A stretch of 64,000 bases of DNA. It comes from Hydractinia symbiolongicarpus. Taxonomy: Eukaryota > Cnidaria > Hydrozoa > Anthoathecata > Hydractiniidae. The notes under the pieces are model-generated. The model was not told where the DNA came from, did not search any database, and was given only the letters and a program-made list of their open reading frames with translations. A program made the translations under genes and the position numbers. This document shows, in pieces, positions 35,258 through 47,924 of this stretch (position 1 is the first letter of the stretch; each line of letters starts with the position of its first letter). The stretch is taken from the NCBI RefSeq assembly GCF_029227915.1, contig NC_079882.1, forward strand, positions 27,159,001 to 27,223,000, written 5' to 3'.

Positions 35258-37522
35258 TTCAGTTTAACTCATAATTTTGTGTGTTTTATATTTAGTTGAT
35301 AAACAATTGTAAATTTAAATTCGAATTTGTCTTTTCAATATTTATCTCTTTTTGTGTGTAATTAAATTATCTGTCTTCTTATAAACTTTTTAACAACAAA
35401 GAAATCATGCTTACCGTTTTATTGCCGAGACTAGAGTAAGTCTTGTCAGTTAGGTGTGTAAAAAAAGTGAATTATTTTTTACTCTGTTATTGTTTATATT
35501 TTCAGATAGAATATTTAAAGCAAAACACGTAATTGTTTGATTTTTTTTCAAATTTCTATTTTTGATTTGTTTTTATACCAGCAATTTTGTATTTTTTTTA
35601 TAATGCTTTCAACCTCGTCCAAACGCAATAATTTTCAGTTAAACGGATTCTTAACTTAGAGAAACATTTCTTAAGGACTTAACACGGATGACCCCGTTTG
35701 CGGTTGTCCATAAATAAGGTTTTCATCCGATTTCCCGGATTTTTTCCCGGGAATCGCGAAAAATACACGAAATTTAACCCTAATTATTTTTAAACACTGA
35801 ACTTATATTTTTTGGTTAATTTTTTGTCGATATATTGTACATAATTTTACATCGGTTTAGTACCAAAATATGCAGAATGAAACTAATGGTTTTTTCTCCG
35901 ACATATTTAAAAAGATTTTAAATGTGTAAGATTGATGCAATAACTATACAACTGCCGTTGTTAAATACTTCAACAATGTGATTTTGAATGTACCCCTAAG
36001 TAAGAGTATTATTGGCCCAATTTTTCCTCCTAAAAACTATTTGTATTGGAATAATTTTTCGCTGAAGGATTTTTTTAAAAATAATGATTTTATTGGCGTG
36101 TGCGTTCTAAAGATGAATAAAGGTCAAAGTTGCACGAAAATTCCAGAGAAGCGCCACACAACAAACAGTCAACAAATTGAGTTACAGATGGTTTCAATGA
36201 CCACACCGTCAGAAATTATCAGTGTCTCTATACTATAATTTCTTTTATTGAGTTTGTTCAGGTGGAGGCTGTGTCACTTGTGTTGGCCCGACATCCACCC
36301 TCGTCTTGAAGGTTTTTTGCCTTTTTCATATGAGAAAAGACTGAAAATTACCCTGGTATCGTTGAGCGATTTTGGCTAAAATATGGCCAGATTATGCGAT
36401 CGCGTCATAAGGAAAACGTTTATTTATGCAATCAAAAAATAGCAGAACTTTAGCGCCAGTATTTTTATTCCAGCAACAAAAAACGTAAACATATTGTCAC
36501 GACTAAAAATACCTGAAAAATATCTTAACAGCGTACTATAGCTGCAATCCCCTAAATATATTGGGTGGCCAATTTTGACCCCCACAAATAGTTATTTTTA
36601 TCCTAGGTTCTCGCAATTTGAACTAATGAAAGTTCACTTGTCAATGTTTACAAAGGACTTAGATTGTCAGATTAGATCCGAACTATCAAAATGCATCTAA
36701 AATAGGTAGCACTTCAACTCGTCCCCAGGGGTTCTTCCCTTTATAACATCGAGGCCAGAGGCTTTGACATCAGGCAACAAACCCTGAGGAACAGGATGCC
36801 GTCTGGGACGAATGGCGAGTTAAGGCTGTTTCCCAACTAAATGGCCGAAAAGAGTGACTTTGCTGATGTTCTTTGCCAACTTTTTTTTACCAAAAGGCAG
36901 CCGGGAAAATGTAAGAATGTCAGACGAAAAACTTAGTTTGTGGGGGAAACAGAGCTAATATTGAGCAGACGGCGTACGTACTTAAAATAGGGAAAATTAA
37001 TAACAAAAAAATTTTAAAAAACTGAAGAGAGAAAAATTGGTAATTATCCTATTATGTAACGAGAAAGTAAGGAATGAAATTTCAGTAATGCGTATTTATT
37101 TGCAAATACATCACGGATTCGGCTAGAGTCGAAAGCTAAATTTACAGTCAAAGCTTTTGAACTGTCATTTGTCAACGGAGGTTGGCATCAAGTTTTTTTT
37201 CATATAATATAGAATTCAAGGACGTATCATTAAAATAAAAATGTCTATGAATTTTGCAAAAAAAAATGATACGCCTAGGGTGTTACCTTGTTTTGAAATT
37301 TGACTCCATAAAGACGATAATGCAAATAAAAGGATATGTAACCGCTATGTATTTAAATATTATCAATTGCTAAAAAAATAATACAATTTACTTCATCGTG
37401 TTCATCAATTTGTTTTCTTATGTATACTTGCCACAACATTCGACCGTATACTCGATCGGTCGGCAACACTCCCCATCGAGACTTTATGAATTCATCACAA
37501 AAAAACTATCAGTTTTACGTGG
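35258..37522. other. intergenic region between DOCK and ZDHHC17
   Basis: The 3' ends of DOCK (plus) and ZDHHC17 (minus) converge here. I see ATTAAA at about 35363, a possible DOCK poly(A) signal, and AATAAA at about 36115. No gene is visible. A short inverted repeat lies at 36716-36826. Confidence 0.55.
36716..36826. repeat. possible short MITE-like inverted repeat
   Basis: The left arm AACTCGTCCCCAGGG resembles the reverse complement of the right arm, AACTCGCCATTCGTCCCAGAC, with a gap. The interior is GC-richer than the surroundings. This may be a small non-autonomous element or its remnant. Confidence 0.35.
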
Positions 37523-40500
37523 TTAGACAGAAAACAGCTCTCCTTCTTTGCGATCAATTCCATATCGAAGTGCCGGTAGAAAGTTAAAAAATTCCATCCA
37601 ATTCTTAAAGAAGCCACGGTCATAAGGATTTCTAAATACGCCTTGATCATCTCGCAAATAGGTATACCTTTTCATATTGATCCTCTCGTTTGTCGTCAGG
37701 TTTATCGAGATCATAAGAAGCTGTGAAGAAAACACAAATATGAGTTGTGGAGTTCAAAGCAATTTCAAATGGGATACTTAAAGAGTACAAAATGTTGGAC
37801 TTTGGAGCTTTAACGACACTGTTTTTGAAATTTTGCGACTAAAATATAAGGCCACCGCCCAAAAAAAAGACCTGGAACGAGCAAACAAATGTCATTTTGG
37901 TATAATTAGTCAATTCACCTTTATATTATCTATACATTCATAAAGTTTGAATGCACACCTCTTAACACGTCAAAAAGTACCGATGACAGAAGAACGTCAA
38001 ATTTAGCTATTCCTAAATAAGACATCATCAGTTTATGCAGCATAATTAAATCAAATATTTTTAAGAATATCTTGAGCACAAGGAGCTTTTTAGTCCAATC
38101 TAATTCTATATTTTGGGATCTCTTTAAATTTTTTTATTTCAGTAACGTGCACTAAATCGACTGACAACATTTAAGTTTTAACAATGCGCGAGAGCGGAGA
38201 TTTAAAACTTCGCAGTTCACTTAGTCAGCTACTTACTGTAGAAGAAAACTACTTGAATTTTGCGTCTTTCGCGAATTTATAGATATTAGCAAGTTATGAC
38301 AAGCCTCACTCGAAAAGTCGTTGCTGTTGTAAAATATTATATTTTACGAAAATTATAATTATTATATTTTGACAAAAAAACGAAGATATTCTTAACTTAC
38401 GTACTAATCTATTTTCAACACGTGACGATGAAAAATAACTACTCAGAAACACAAGGATAAACAATTTAAGGAAATCTTAAAAGAAATAGATAGTTCCGGT
38501 CTAAATTTTAAGTTAATTAGGAAATTTTAGGTGTGGCCACTGTGAAAAAACCCAAATTTTTGGCCTCGCGGAAGCTTATGTTCTTAAACTAAATCATTCT
38601 TTCTAACTCATCTTTACAGACTGGAACTGTCAAGAAAAGAGAAGTAATGGTAAGTAAATGTCACGGTTAATATCTTACTTGTGTAACTAGAAGAAAAGAC
38701 ATCATTGGAACGAAAACAATATACAGCAACGCAAATACAACGCGAAGAGGAGTCCAACCAAATTCGTTCAACACTTGCTTGGCCAGAAAAAATGCAAAAT
38801 ATGATGCAATCACTGATGATGCTAAGTACAGGATGAAGTATACTCTAAAATAGATAATATTTTAAAAACATTAAAAATATGAGATCAAAACAGTAAAAAG
38901 AGGACAAATGTTCTACAATCGTAAGAAGGAATGAAGGGAAGTTTTAACATCCTTGGGGATTCCATCCTAACGGCTGTTCCTCCCCACGACTGTAACTGTT
39001 ACATTACCTGTTTTTTGCTCCAATGCAATTATATGCAAAATTGCAATGGTGATCCATATAGTTGACGCAACGGCCACACACGCGACAATGTTTAGCGCGC
39101 TGAGGACGCACTAGACGACACGTGTGACACAGTCTTGTCAAAGGATTATTTTCAGAATCAGTCTCCCACTCCTTATGCAGGGATACCTGTAATACACACG
39201 CAATTTAATTTTCTGTTAAATCGAAAAACAAAACAAAATAATCCAAGCATAACATTCACTATACAAAAGGTAAGGGTATAAATACACTTACTTGTTTTAA
39301 CGCTAAATCATAACCTTCTGTATGTCTTTCTAAATACCCAGGGTCCGTCCTAGCAGTTTTTAGAAAGAAATACCACATGGGAATATTCAACAAAAGAAAG
39401 ATAACGTTTGTTGATTGAAAGTTTGACCATAGATATGAAAACTGAAATAAATAAATCAATAAATTTACTGTTACTTCCACGTTCCACATTTCCACGTACT
39501 TGAGCAAACCGATAGCAGCAATATACTCAACAATAACAACAACAAACTTACTTGGTAGAAATACATTGGGTAACTGAAGAAAATGAGACAGATCATGTAA
39601 AATACGAGATGGCGCTTCTCACCCCCTAACATGTTGAAAGCTTTCTTGCTGCAAAAAAAAACAAAAAAACAACAACAAACAAAATTTACAATGAATACCT
39701 GCACCTGCACGCACATCAGTGCATTAATGAACCAAGTTAACATACCAAAAGCTGCAATATGTTTCCATTTTGATGGTTTTCTCCAAGTAAGAAATGATAT
39801 CTTTATAATTTCTACCTTTTGCTAAATCTAGTGCTGATTTGCCGTTGTTGTCTTTCAAAAATAAATCAGGCTCCTAAACGATTGTCACAAAAAACGCATG
39901 TTACCTTATTTACCTTTATAGATATCAACAAAATGCAATAACAGAAGATGGTGAGGAAGTAAGATCTAACCTGCATGGTGATGAATCGCACTGTTTCCAA
40001 ACTGCCACTCAAACATGCTAAATGGAGTGGAGCCTAAAAACATAGAAAATAACGATGCTCAATTTCGCATCCCATCAAAAATTAGAACCTGTCTTAATAT
40101 CAGATACTTAGAAGACAACTAAACCTTACAATTGAGGCGGCATTACAGTGAGATAGTTGACTTGTGGCACTGTAATGCTCCAATAATTCCTATATTTCAA
40201 CACATTATCAAGACATGCTGCTATCCATACACAAAAGATAATTTACATACTGAAAGTTTTAGGTACAGAAGAAAAAATGTACTGATAATGTTTCTTTGAC
40301 AATTTTCTTTACATCATAAGATCAATTATCATGTTCCTAGTATAAATTATCTTGCATAAACATGATGGTCTTACCTGACCGACATCGTCTTTCTGTTTCG
40401 CGTTGAATCCACTGTAAACCAACAGCTGTGCTATCTCTGCATGACCTAAACACAATAACAAGAAAAATTGTAAGTACAGTGGAATATCAAAAAATGTCGT

Positions 40501-43500
40501 TTAACCTTACTAATGCAAAAACTAATTTCTACCTTTAAACGCAGCCCAATGTAAGGCTGTGTCACCATCAATATCTGTAAAATCTTTCCGAGCACCTTTA
40601 CCTATCAAATATCCAACTAGCATAGTTTGACCATATTGAGTTGCAATAATTAAAGGAGTGCAACCACGGTTGTCTGTTGTGTTGATTGAAACGCCATGCT
40701 GAAGTAATAAATCCACAGTCAATATATGGCCGTTAACACATGCCCAATGCATTGGTTTTGGTGCAAGTTCATTGCTACTTGGTTTATCCAAAGGAGCGTT
40801 GCATTGTATAAAATAACGAATGACATTGTTATGTCCAGCAAGACATGCCCAATGCATGGCAGTATGTCCTCTTTCATCTTGCTCCAAGAGTATTTCGATG
40901 CCACTCTTTTCTATGATTTCTTGACATCTTGCTAAATCCCTATCAATACAAAACACACAAGTTGAATGAATTTGCCACGCCCAAAAAATGCCTTTTGTGA
41001 AGATTAATTTTAATGAATTAGCACTGCTAACATACTTTGTGAAGATTTTTTTTGTGAATGAACCATTTTATCATTTTAATTTCTGCAGATTTGAGTCAAA
41101 TTCGCAAAATAAGTTTTGCAAAACTTTCTCTTGTATATAATTTGTACTCTTTAAGGTACATTATACCAATCTGGAGCTATTGGCGTGCATCACTAAGATA
41201 TTGTCATAGGTAGTATAGTGGGTTTATCTGAGACTCCCAGTTCTGGGGACTATAGATGAAATTTCACTCGCTGTCAGGCAGTATGGTACCAAGCACAAAG
41301 TAGCTCTACTTCAATTTAAGTACATCATTTATACCCGCCCAACTTCATCCAAGTCCAACCAAGGTGGACCATTTACAGTTGAGTTTACACACAGATATTG
41401 TATAATAAATCTTCATCTACACTAGTTGGCTTCTAATTACAGTTTTTACATATGTCAAGATATCATCAAAAGCATGTCCACACTGCTATTTTGCAATTTT
41501 GTGCCACCAAAGGTAGATTGGGTAAACTAGAAAAACGATTAAAATGTGTCTACCTTTCTTGGGAAAGAGAAGAATATTCAATGAATAATTTACTCATCAA
41601 AAACGATGCCATATTAGTTTTCAAAGCCTTGAAACACATTGCTCCTGATTACATGCGCTCAAAATTCCTTTTGAAAAAATAATCATTAAACAAGAGGAGC
41701 TTCAAAAAACAGGTTCACACTTCCCTTGGTCAACACTGAATTTGGCAAAAAAGCCTTCCCATTTAGAGCTGCAAAAGTGTGGAATAATCTTCCAGACCAA
41801 GTGACCTGTGATGAAAGTCTGCTTTCGTTTAAGACTTCTATCTCTAATGTATTTGGCAAATTCTAATGGAGATCATTTTTTAACTTTTTAATTTTATGTT
41901 CTTTTTCTTTTCAATTTTCACAGATTATAAATGTTACTATGTTCGATTGAGCTGAGGCAGTGGGCAAGGTATAAGCTTTTTGGATTGGTAATAGTGATGG
42001 ATATGGAGGAGTTGGCATATTCGTTGCAGAGAAGTGGGTAGAAAAAGTAATAGATGTTATGCGTGTTAATAGTCGTATTATAGTGATAAAGTTTTTGATA
42101 GGTAATAGGATTGTCACTTTTCTGTCAGTTTATGCTCCACAGTGTGGACTCAGTGAGGAAGATAAAGATAAGTTTTATGATTAGTTAATAGCAGTCACAT
42201 CAAAGTTTGGAGACACTGAACTTGTTATGGTGGGCGGCGACTTTAATGGTTATGTTGGGAAGTCATCTGAAGGTTATAGAGGTGTGCATGGAGGCTATGG
42301 ATTTGGGAGCAGAAATAAGGAAGGGGAGAGATTGCTTGAGTTTGGAATGGCACCGGACATGGTGGTTTGCAACACATCATTCAGTAAGAGACAGAGTAGG
42401 CTGATAACATATGAGTCGGGTGGTTGTAAGACACAGATAGATTACTTCCTAGTTAGAAAGTCAGACAAGAAAGTGGTGAAGGACGTTAAAGTTATATCGG
42501 GGGAAGAGTGTGTTTCCCAGCATAGGTTGCTGGTTTGTGATATTATCTTGAAGAGTGTTAAAGAAGCCAAGGGAAAGTACAGGCCCCGTCGAAAAGTCTG
42601 GAAGCTGAAGGAAGAGATTGTAGCAAGACAATTTAGTGCAAAAGTTCAGCAGTTAGCCCACAATGGTCAATGTGATAGTGACAATGTTGAAAGTACTTCG
42701 ACTACTTTGAAGAATTGTCTTCTAGAAGCTTCTGATGATACCTGTGGGTGGACGGACCAGCTAGACATAGACAGACCTGGTGGTGGAATAATGAGGTTGA
42801 CCCGTGTATAAAGGAAAAGAGGAAACTTTGGAAAGAGTGGAAGTCAGGTGGTAGTAAAAATATTTACTTAGAAGCTAAGCATCGCGCTCGTACAGCAGTG
42901 TATAAGGCAAAATCAGAAGCAGAGAGAAACAGATTTGCAGATGTGTAAAGAAGGGAAGACCAGCGCAATGAGGTATTCAAGATAGCAAAGCAAATGAAGA
43001 AGACTAATGAAGATGTTGTAGGTGAGAAGTGTATACGTAATGATGAAGGTGTTTTGGCTAGCACAGAGGATGAGAAAAGGGTAGCTTGGAAGAATCATTA
43101 TCAGAGGTTGCTTAACACTGAGTTTGATTGGGACGAGGATAATTTGTCTGATGATGATGTTGTAGAAGGGTCAGCTATGCAGGTCAAGACAGAATGGGTA
43201 GTGGAGGCAATTAGGAAATTGAAGATTAGCAAGGCTGCAGGAGTATCAGGTATTGTTGCAGAGACGGTAAAAGCATATGGATATATTGGAGTTGAGCTTA
43301 TTACAAGTCTTGCTAAAGGATGGTGCTATTCCGAGTGAGTGGCAGTCGAGTGTATTAGTGAATTGTTTCAAGGGCAAGAGTGATGCATTAGAAAGGGGTA
43401 ACTATAGAGGTTTGAAGTTGGTTGATCAAGTAATGAAAGTTATTGAAAGAGTGATTGATAAGTTACTTAGAGAAAGAATTGATATAGATAAGATCCAATT

Positions 43501-46500
43501 TGGTTTTGTTCCAGGGCGTGGCACTACAGATGCAATATTTTTACTCAGATAGCTTCAGGAAAAGTATTTAGGAAAGAGAAAGAATCTCTATTTTGCCTTT
43601 GTAGATTTAGAGAAAGCTTTTGATAGAGCAAAGTTATTTGGTGGGCTATGAGAAAATTAGGTGTGGATGAGTGGCTAGTTACGATGGTACAGTCTATGTA
43701 CAGCAATGCTAGAAGTCGTGTCAGGATTAACGATTCACTTAGTGATGAATTTAGTGTAAATGTTGGTGTACATCAGGGTTCTGTACTTAGTCCTTTGTTG
43801 TTTATTCTAGTCTTAGAAGCACTGTCGATGGAGTTCAGAACAGGTTGTCTATGGGAGTTATTGTATTCAGATGATTTGGTTCTCATAGCACAGTCGATGG
43901 AAGAATTAGTTGAAAAGTTTGAGAAGTGGAAGAAAGGACTAGAAGAGAAAGGGCTAAAGGTAAACACAGCAAAGTCTAAAGTCATGATTAGTAGCATTGC
44001 AGCCAAGTGTGACCTTGTAGTTGGAAAGTGGCCTTGTGGAGTTTGCAGGAAAGGGGTTGGTAGTAACTCAATTTTTTGTCAGACTTGCAAGCATTGGGTA
44101 CATAAGAAGTGTAGTAGTATTAGTGGAAGGTTAAGAGCTGACATTCAGTTTGTATGCAAGCGTTGCAAAGGTGAGATTATAGAGAATGAAGTATTTCCAG
44201 CTTTAATGATGTACAACAGTGGCTCGTTAGAGATAGTTGAGAACTTCTGTTACTTAGGTGATATGTTGGGCAGTGAAGGGGGTGTTGGAAGAAGTGTTAC
44301 TTGTAGGATAGGTTCTGCTTGGAAAAAGTTCAGAGAGTTACTTCCTTTGTTGACTAGCAGAGTCCTGTCAATTGAGATAAAAGGTAGGTTGTATGAGGCC
44401 TGTGTAAGAAGTGTTATGTTGTACGGTAGTGAGACATGGGCAGTGAAGCAGGAAGATCTTGATCGTTTAGAAAGGAATGATATGAGAATGGTTAGGTGGA
44501 TGTGTAACGCCAGTCTGAGAGACAGAAAGAGTTCAGATGAGCTAAGAAGCAGGCTAAGTCTCTGTAGAATTAAAGATGTTATCCAGATAAGAAGATTGAA
44601 TTGGCTGGGGCACTTGGAAAGAATGGAGGAGGATAATTGGGTAAGAAAGTGTAGAGACTTGATAGTTCCTGGGGCAAAGCCCAGAGGCAGACCGAGAAAG
44701 ACTTGGCAGGAGGTTATAAGGACAGACTTGATACAGAGGAAGTTGAGTTTAGATCTAACACAGTCTAGATCAGATTGGAAGAGGGTCATTAATATACCCC
44801 GTCCAACACATGCTAGCATAGAAAACGGACGTTAAGCCGAGAATGATGATGATGATGATGATGAGTTCTAATCTTAAACCCTAACCCTAACATGCAATTT
44901 TATTTTTTTCACACAAAGCTAAATGTTATATTTCACATATAAATGGAAACAAATGAAATAAAAACATTGTTTTAATATTCAGATGCTCGACCTAAGAACA
45001 AAAAGCAGCGATATAAATGCTTTTTTAGATCGCGTTATAAAAGTTTAAGAACGAAAAACGGCAATAGAAACGGTTTTTTGGATTGCGTTTCAAAAATTCA
45101 AGAATGAAGAACGTCGATAGAAAGGCTTTTTTAGATCGCAGGTTTAAAATTTAAGAACGAAGAATGGCGATAGAAATGCTTTTTAGCTCGAATCGCAAAA
45201 CAAAATGTTCTCACAATGAGTGTTTAGATCTATCAAGAATGTCAAAAGTTAGATTTTTAGATTTTTCTTTCTTTAGTATTAAAATTTAATTTGTTTTCGA
45301 AATTTTATCGTGAAGCGAAAGTCCTGAAAGTAGGGTTTTTCCGTTTGTGCTGTTAAACGTTGCTTTTTATAAGAAGAATTTTTAAAAGTTTTACATGCTT
45401 CGATGATAAGAAATATTACTAAAAGTTTTAAAAAGTAGCAGCAATAGTTTTTTTAAATGTGACGATTCCAGGGAATTTGATAACAAGCTATAATTATCGA
45501 TCACTATTTAGCGATAATTCATAAAAAAGGGACAGAATTATCGATAAATAAAATAAGTGTTTTGTTCATTCTTTTTTCTAAAATACTACATTTCAATACC
45601 CTTCACTATCTTTAACACATGTTACATGTGACAACAAAAGGATTCATCAAATCTTATTGTTATGACTCGCGACAACGATAACAATAGAAAGCAATTAAGT
45701 TTGTGTGTAAACAAAAGATATGTTAACGTTCTTTATGTAGACATGAGACCGTTACGTCGTAAAACTCGCATACATGTAAAGTTACATACTGTAATGTGTT
45801 GTCTTATCAAAATAACAATTTTTTTACTGGAGTGCCCCTTTAATTGAAGGTAGAAATGTAACGTCAGCATTTATGACATCATAAGTTCTCAATATTTAAA
45901 TCCTAAACAAAAGAAGTTTTTTAAAAAATTCCAAAGGACTTAATAAACAACTTAAAAAAATATCATAATGCAGGAATTCCTTTAAAAATTGTGAAGTTAA
46001 CGAGTTGCAAGAGTCGCTAGATCTGTTTGTTTAGATAATCAGGTACTTAGGTCAATATATGGTAGCATTTAAAAAAAAAGATCTAGTTTGGAAACTTTGT
46101 TTAGCTATACTTTTGGATGGAGATTTTTCCTGATGGACCCATCGAGTTTTTAATGTAAATGGGTCAATTTTAATGTAAATGGGTCAATGAGGCATGTCTT
46201 ACCCAATTTGGATGATGCGGATTCACTGGATTTGGAAAATATTACCTAATTAAATAATACTTACCCGCTGGGCTAAATACTGTCTTTTATAAGGGTGCCA
46301 ATATATACTAGGGTAGTAGCGTATGACCCGCCAACTCCGTGAATCCGATAACTCCATGAAACTGCTTTCGAAGCCTACAACAACTTACAACAGCTCTGCC
46401 TACCATTTTTAATGAATGAATTCGATTCGGGGGGTTTGATACTACAACTTAATCATTTTAGGGGAGTCGGAAATCGCGCATGACGAAAATTTGGCGGTAA

Positions 46501-47396
46501 GTTCAGCCAGCTATACCTTTTTGTGATTTTCAAGTCAAGCGCGACAGCGGCCATTTTTGATATATTTTGTTATCTCACTTAATTGATAATAATTATGGTC
46601 ATGTTATACCTCTGAGGGCCCAATGAGTCGAGAATGTTTTCTAATGAATATTATAATTTTAAAATTATTTTTGCTAGTCATCAGAAAGTAAGAAAACGCG
46701 TTTTTCAAATTTCACGGAGTTGAAGGATCTATCACGGCTTTATTGGATGATAGTACATGTCGGATCCGGCTTATTTGTCCACTAATACGTGGGTTTTTTT
46801 TCTTGTCATACCCCCCCCCCTTCCCTGAACAGTTCGCGACAGATAGCGCTACGATAATAAAGGTTTGAAATAAGGGGCCTTCGAAAATTTTTTTCGGGCC
46901 CTGTTAGCAGGATATCACCGCTAAGATTTGGACCCCCTCCCCCCCCCCCCCTCTTTTAGCGGATTTCCGTCTGTGAAATACACACAAATACACACAAAAA
47001 ATTTTCGAAGGCCCCTATCCCATGTTGACGATATGGATAGCTATAAGGACGTCAAATGTGTTTTTTTTCACGGAGTTGGCGGATTATACGCTATGTATAT
47101 ACACTATATGGAAATAAAAAATCGCCTAAATGGGAGATGCTTTACTAAGTAAGCTACTATCCTAATTTGGCATGATAGTCCAATTTGCAGAGTTGTCCCC
47201 TGCCCTCTTTACCCAACGCTGGCCACACTGAAATAATTTTGATCTATTAATAGTGATTCAAAATTACTTACCCAAGTTGTGCAGCACGATATATATCAAG
47301 TGACTGAACTTTAAACTCTGGGGTAGGTCCATGACTGTGTCCATGACCAACAGAGGCAGATAAACTTTCAAGATCAGATGTATGTACGTCAGCCAT
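37523..47396 (-). CDS. ZDHHC17: ZDHHC17/HIP14-type ankyrin palmitoyltransferase
   Basis: Ten exons: 47272-47396, 40533-40939, 40375-40445, 39971-40033, 39746-39873, 39552-39648, 39292-39441, 39008-39186, 38679-38844 and 37523-37720; all phases agree, giving 527 residues. The ATG at 47396 begins MADVHTSDL. Six or seven ankyrin repeats ([44 protein letters not shown]) are followed by transmembrane segments ([30 protein letters not shown], then TDPGYL). The Cys-rich catalytic domain has [12 protein letters not shown] and DHHC, the Cys of which forms the acyl-enzyme intermediate. The C-terminal LTTNERIN matches the TTxE motif of the ZDHHC13/17 pair. These Golgi enzymes S-palmitoylate neuronal and trafficking proteins recognised by their ankyrins. 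Odd point: DHHC is followed by NFAYNC instead of the usual PWVxNC. The protein is about 100 residues shorter than the human one. Intron 1 is 6.3 kb and full of retroelements. Confidence 0.92.
41440..41866 (+). mobile_element. CR1-like LINE, C-terminal fragment of ORF2
   Basis: In ZDHHC17 intron 1, the plus strand gives [20 protein letters not shown], then [14 protein letters not shown] and, after a frameshift near 41680, [18 protein letters not shown] and [12 protein letters not shown] followed by a stop. This A..WN.LP...(S)L..FK order is the signature of the very end of CR1/Jockey-type ORF2. The fragment is old, and is separate from the RTE-like element that follows. Confidence 0.75.
44028..44175 (+). 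other. PHD-like C4HC3 zinc finger inside the LINE
   Basis: Between the RT and the C-terminal block the frame encodes CGVC, then FCQTC, HWVHKKC and FVCKRC, which spells Cys4-His-Cys3 with PHD-finger spacing. PHD fingers usually read histone tails. Here it might guide integration or binding, which is speculation. Confidence 0.7.
44834..44864 (+). repeat. GAT-repeat 3' tail of the LINE
   Basis: About six GAT/ATG units after GAATGATGATGATGATGATG close the element. The same tail closes the truncated copy at 16476. It is followed 12 bp later by AAACCCTAACCCTAAC (44876-44891), two telomere-type TTAGGG units read backwards. Confidence 0.8.
44892..46316. other. intronic AT-rich stretch, ZDHHC17 intron 1
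   Basis: About 1.4 kb between the LINE and the MITE. Around 45000-45200 a short motif is repeated three times with variation (TAAAAGTTTAAGAACGAAAA-like, then TTTTTTAGATCGC-like), suggesting a degenerate tandem repeat of ~65 bp. No gene is visible. Confidence 0.45.
46317..47093. mobile_element. 777-bp MITE, TA-flanked, in ZDHHC17 intron 1
   Basis: The left end TAGCGTATGACCCGCCAACT and the right end reverse-complemented TAGCGTATAATCCGCCAACT continue to 27 bp with two mismatches. The outer TA can be read as the target duplication. The interior holds no transposase frame. It carries two C-runs (46811-46820, and a longer one near 46937) and a second inverted-repeat element inside it. Confidence 0.8.
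46873..47016. mobile_element. 144-bp inverted-repeat element nested in the larger MITE
   Basis: The left arm AGGGGCCTTCGAAAATTTTT is mirrored exactly by the right arm AAAAATTTTCGAAGGCCCCT at 46997-47016. It lies near the right end of the 777-bp MITE, so it either inserted later or is part of the family's own structure. Confidence 0.7.
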
Positions 47397-47920
47397 CTTT
47401 ATTCTTTGCGCTGATGTGATGACTATTTTATACGGTGCCGAATCTTGAATTTGCCGGGAAACTGCGCGAAGTTCTCCTCGAGTTCAGCACAATTCGTCCC
47501 CCAAAGAATCGCCCTTCTATGTCAGAAAAGATACAAGAAACCTGGGACGAGTTTGGGATCTCAAAGCTACGATATGATAAAAATAGAATATACACATCCA
47601 GTGAATAAAAAAAGTTAAAATTTGGAAAAAAAAAATTGTATGCGCAGGCTGCATAGTTTATTGGAAATAAAGAAAAATTGTTGTGATTTTTTTGTATTTT
47701 TAAATAAAGAAGGCCACCACTATAGAAGAAACCAAACATGTCGATGCCCTACACACTTTTTAAAATAAAAAAGACAACATGTTGTGTTCACTAACATTCC
47801 GTTACATGAAACCATTGATATTTGTATTGAAAATTTATTTGAGGACAAGGAGATGGTTAATAGGTGATTTTAAAAAACTTATCATTAGCTACTGATACTT
47901 CTTGTTTCATTTTGACAGTC
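47397..47920. other. upstream flank of ZDHHC17
   Basis: This should hold the ZDHHC17 leader and promoter. A minus-strand frame at 47428-47739 is probably chance reading of the 5' flank. I see no family similarity. Confidence 0.45.
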
Positions 47921-47924
47921 AATT

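Larger units (their letters stand above)
41925..44864 (+). mobile_element. RTE-like non-LTR retrotransposon, nearly full length, inactivated
   Basis: A 2.9-kb element in ZDHHC17 intron 1. The endonuclease part (about 41940-42560) shows [32 protein letters not shown] and QHRLLVCDI, the exonuclease-endonuclease-phosphatase fold. The reverse transcriptase (about 43150-43990) shows [34 protein letters not shown] and YSDDLVL, the catalytic box with Ser for Ala. A C4HC3 zinc finger follows (44028-44175), then a conserved C-terminal block ([30 protein letters not shown]). The stop is at 44833-44835, only ~15 bp before a GAT-repeat tail. Stops near 42182, 42946 and 43549 and frameshifts near 42800, 43300 and 43640 disable it, and the 5' end is truncated. 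The short 3' UTR, microsatellite tail and endonuclease type suggest the RTE clade, but I cannot exclude a relative. Confidence 0.88.

Noticed and set aside
42207-42948. Endonuclease frames as a host gene resembling craniofacial development protein 2
   Set aside because: They continue into a reverse transcriptase and end in a LINE tail, so they belong to the retrotransposon.
44250-44819. 189-codon minus-strand frame, and a similar one at 16519-16701 plus
   Set aside because: Antisense reading of the C-terminal part of the RTE-like LINE; the similarity reflects shared LINE sequence, not a gene family.
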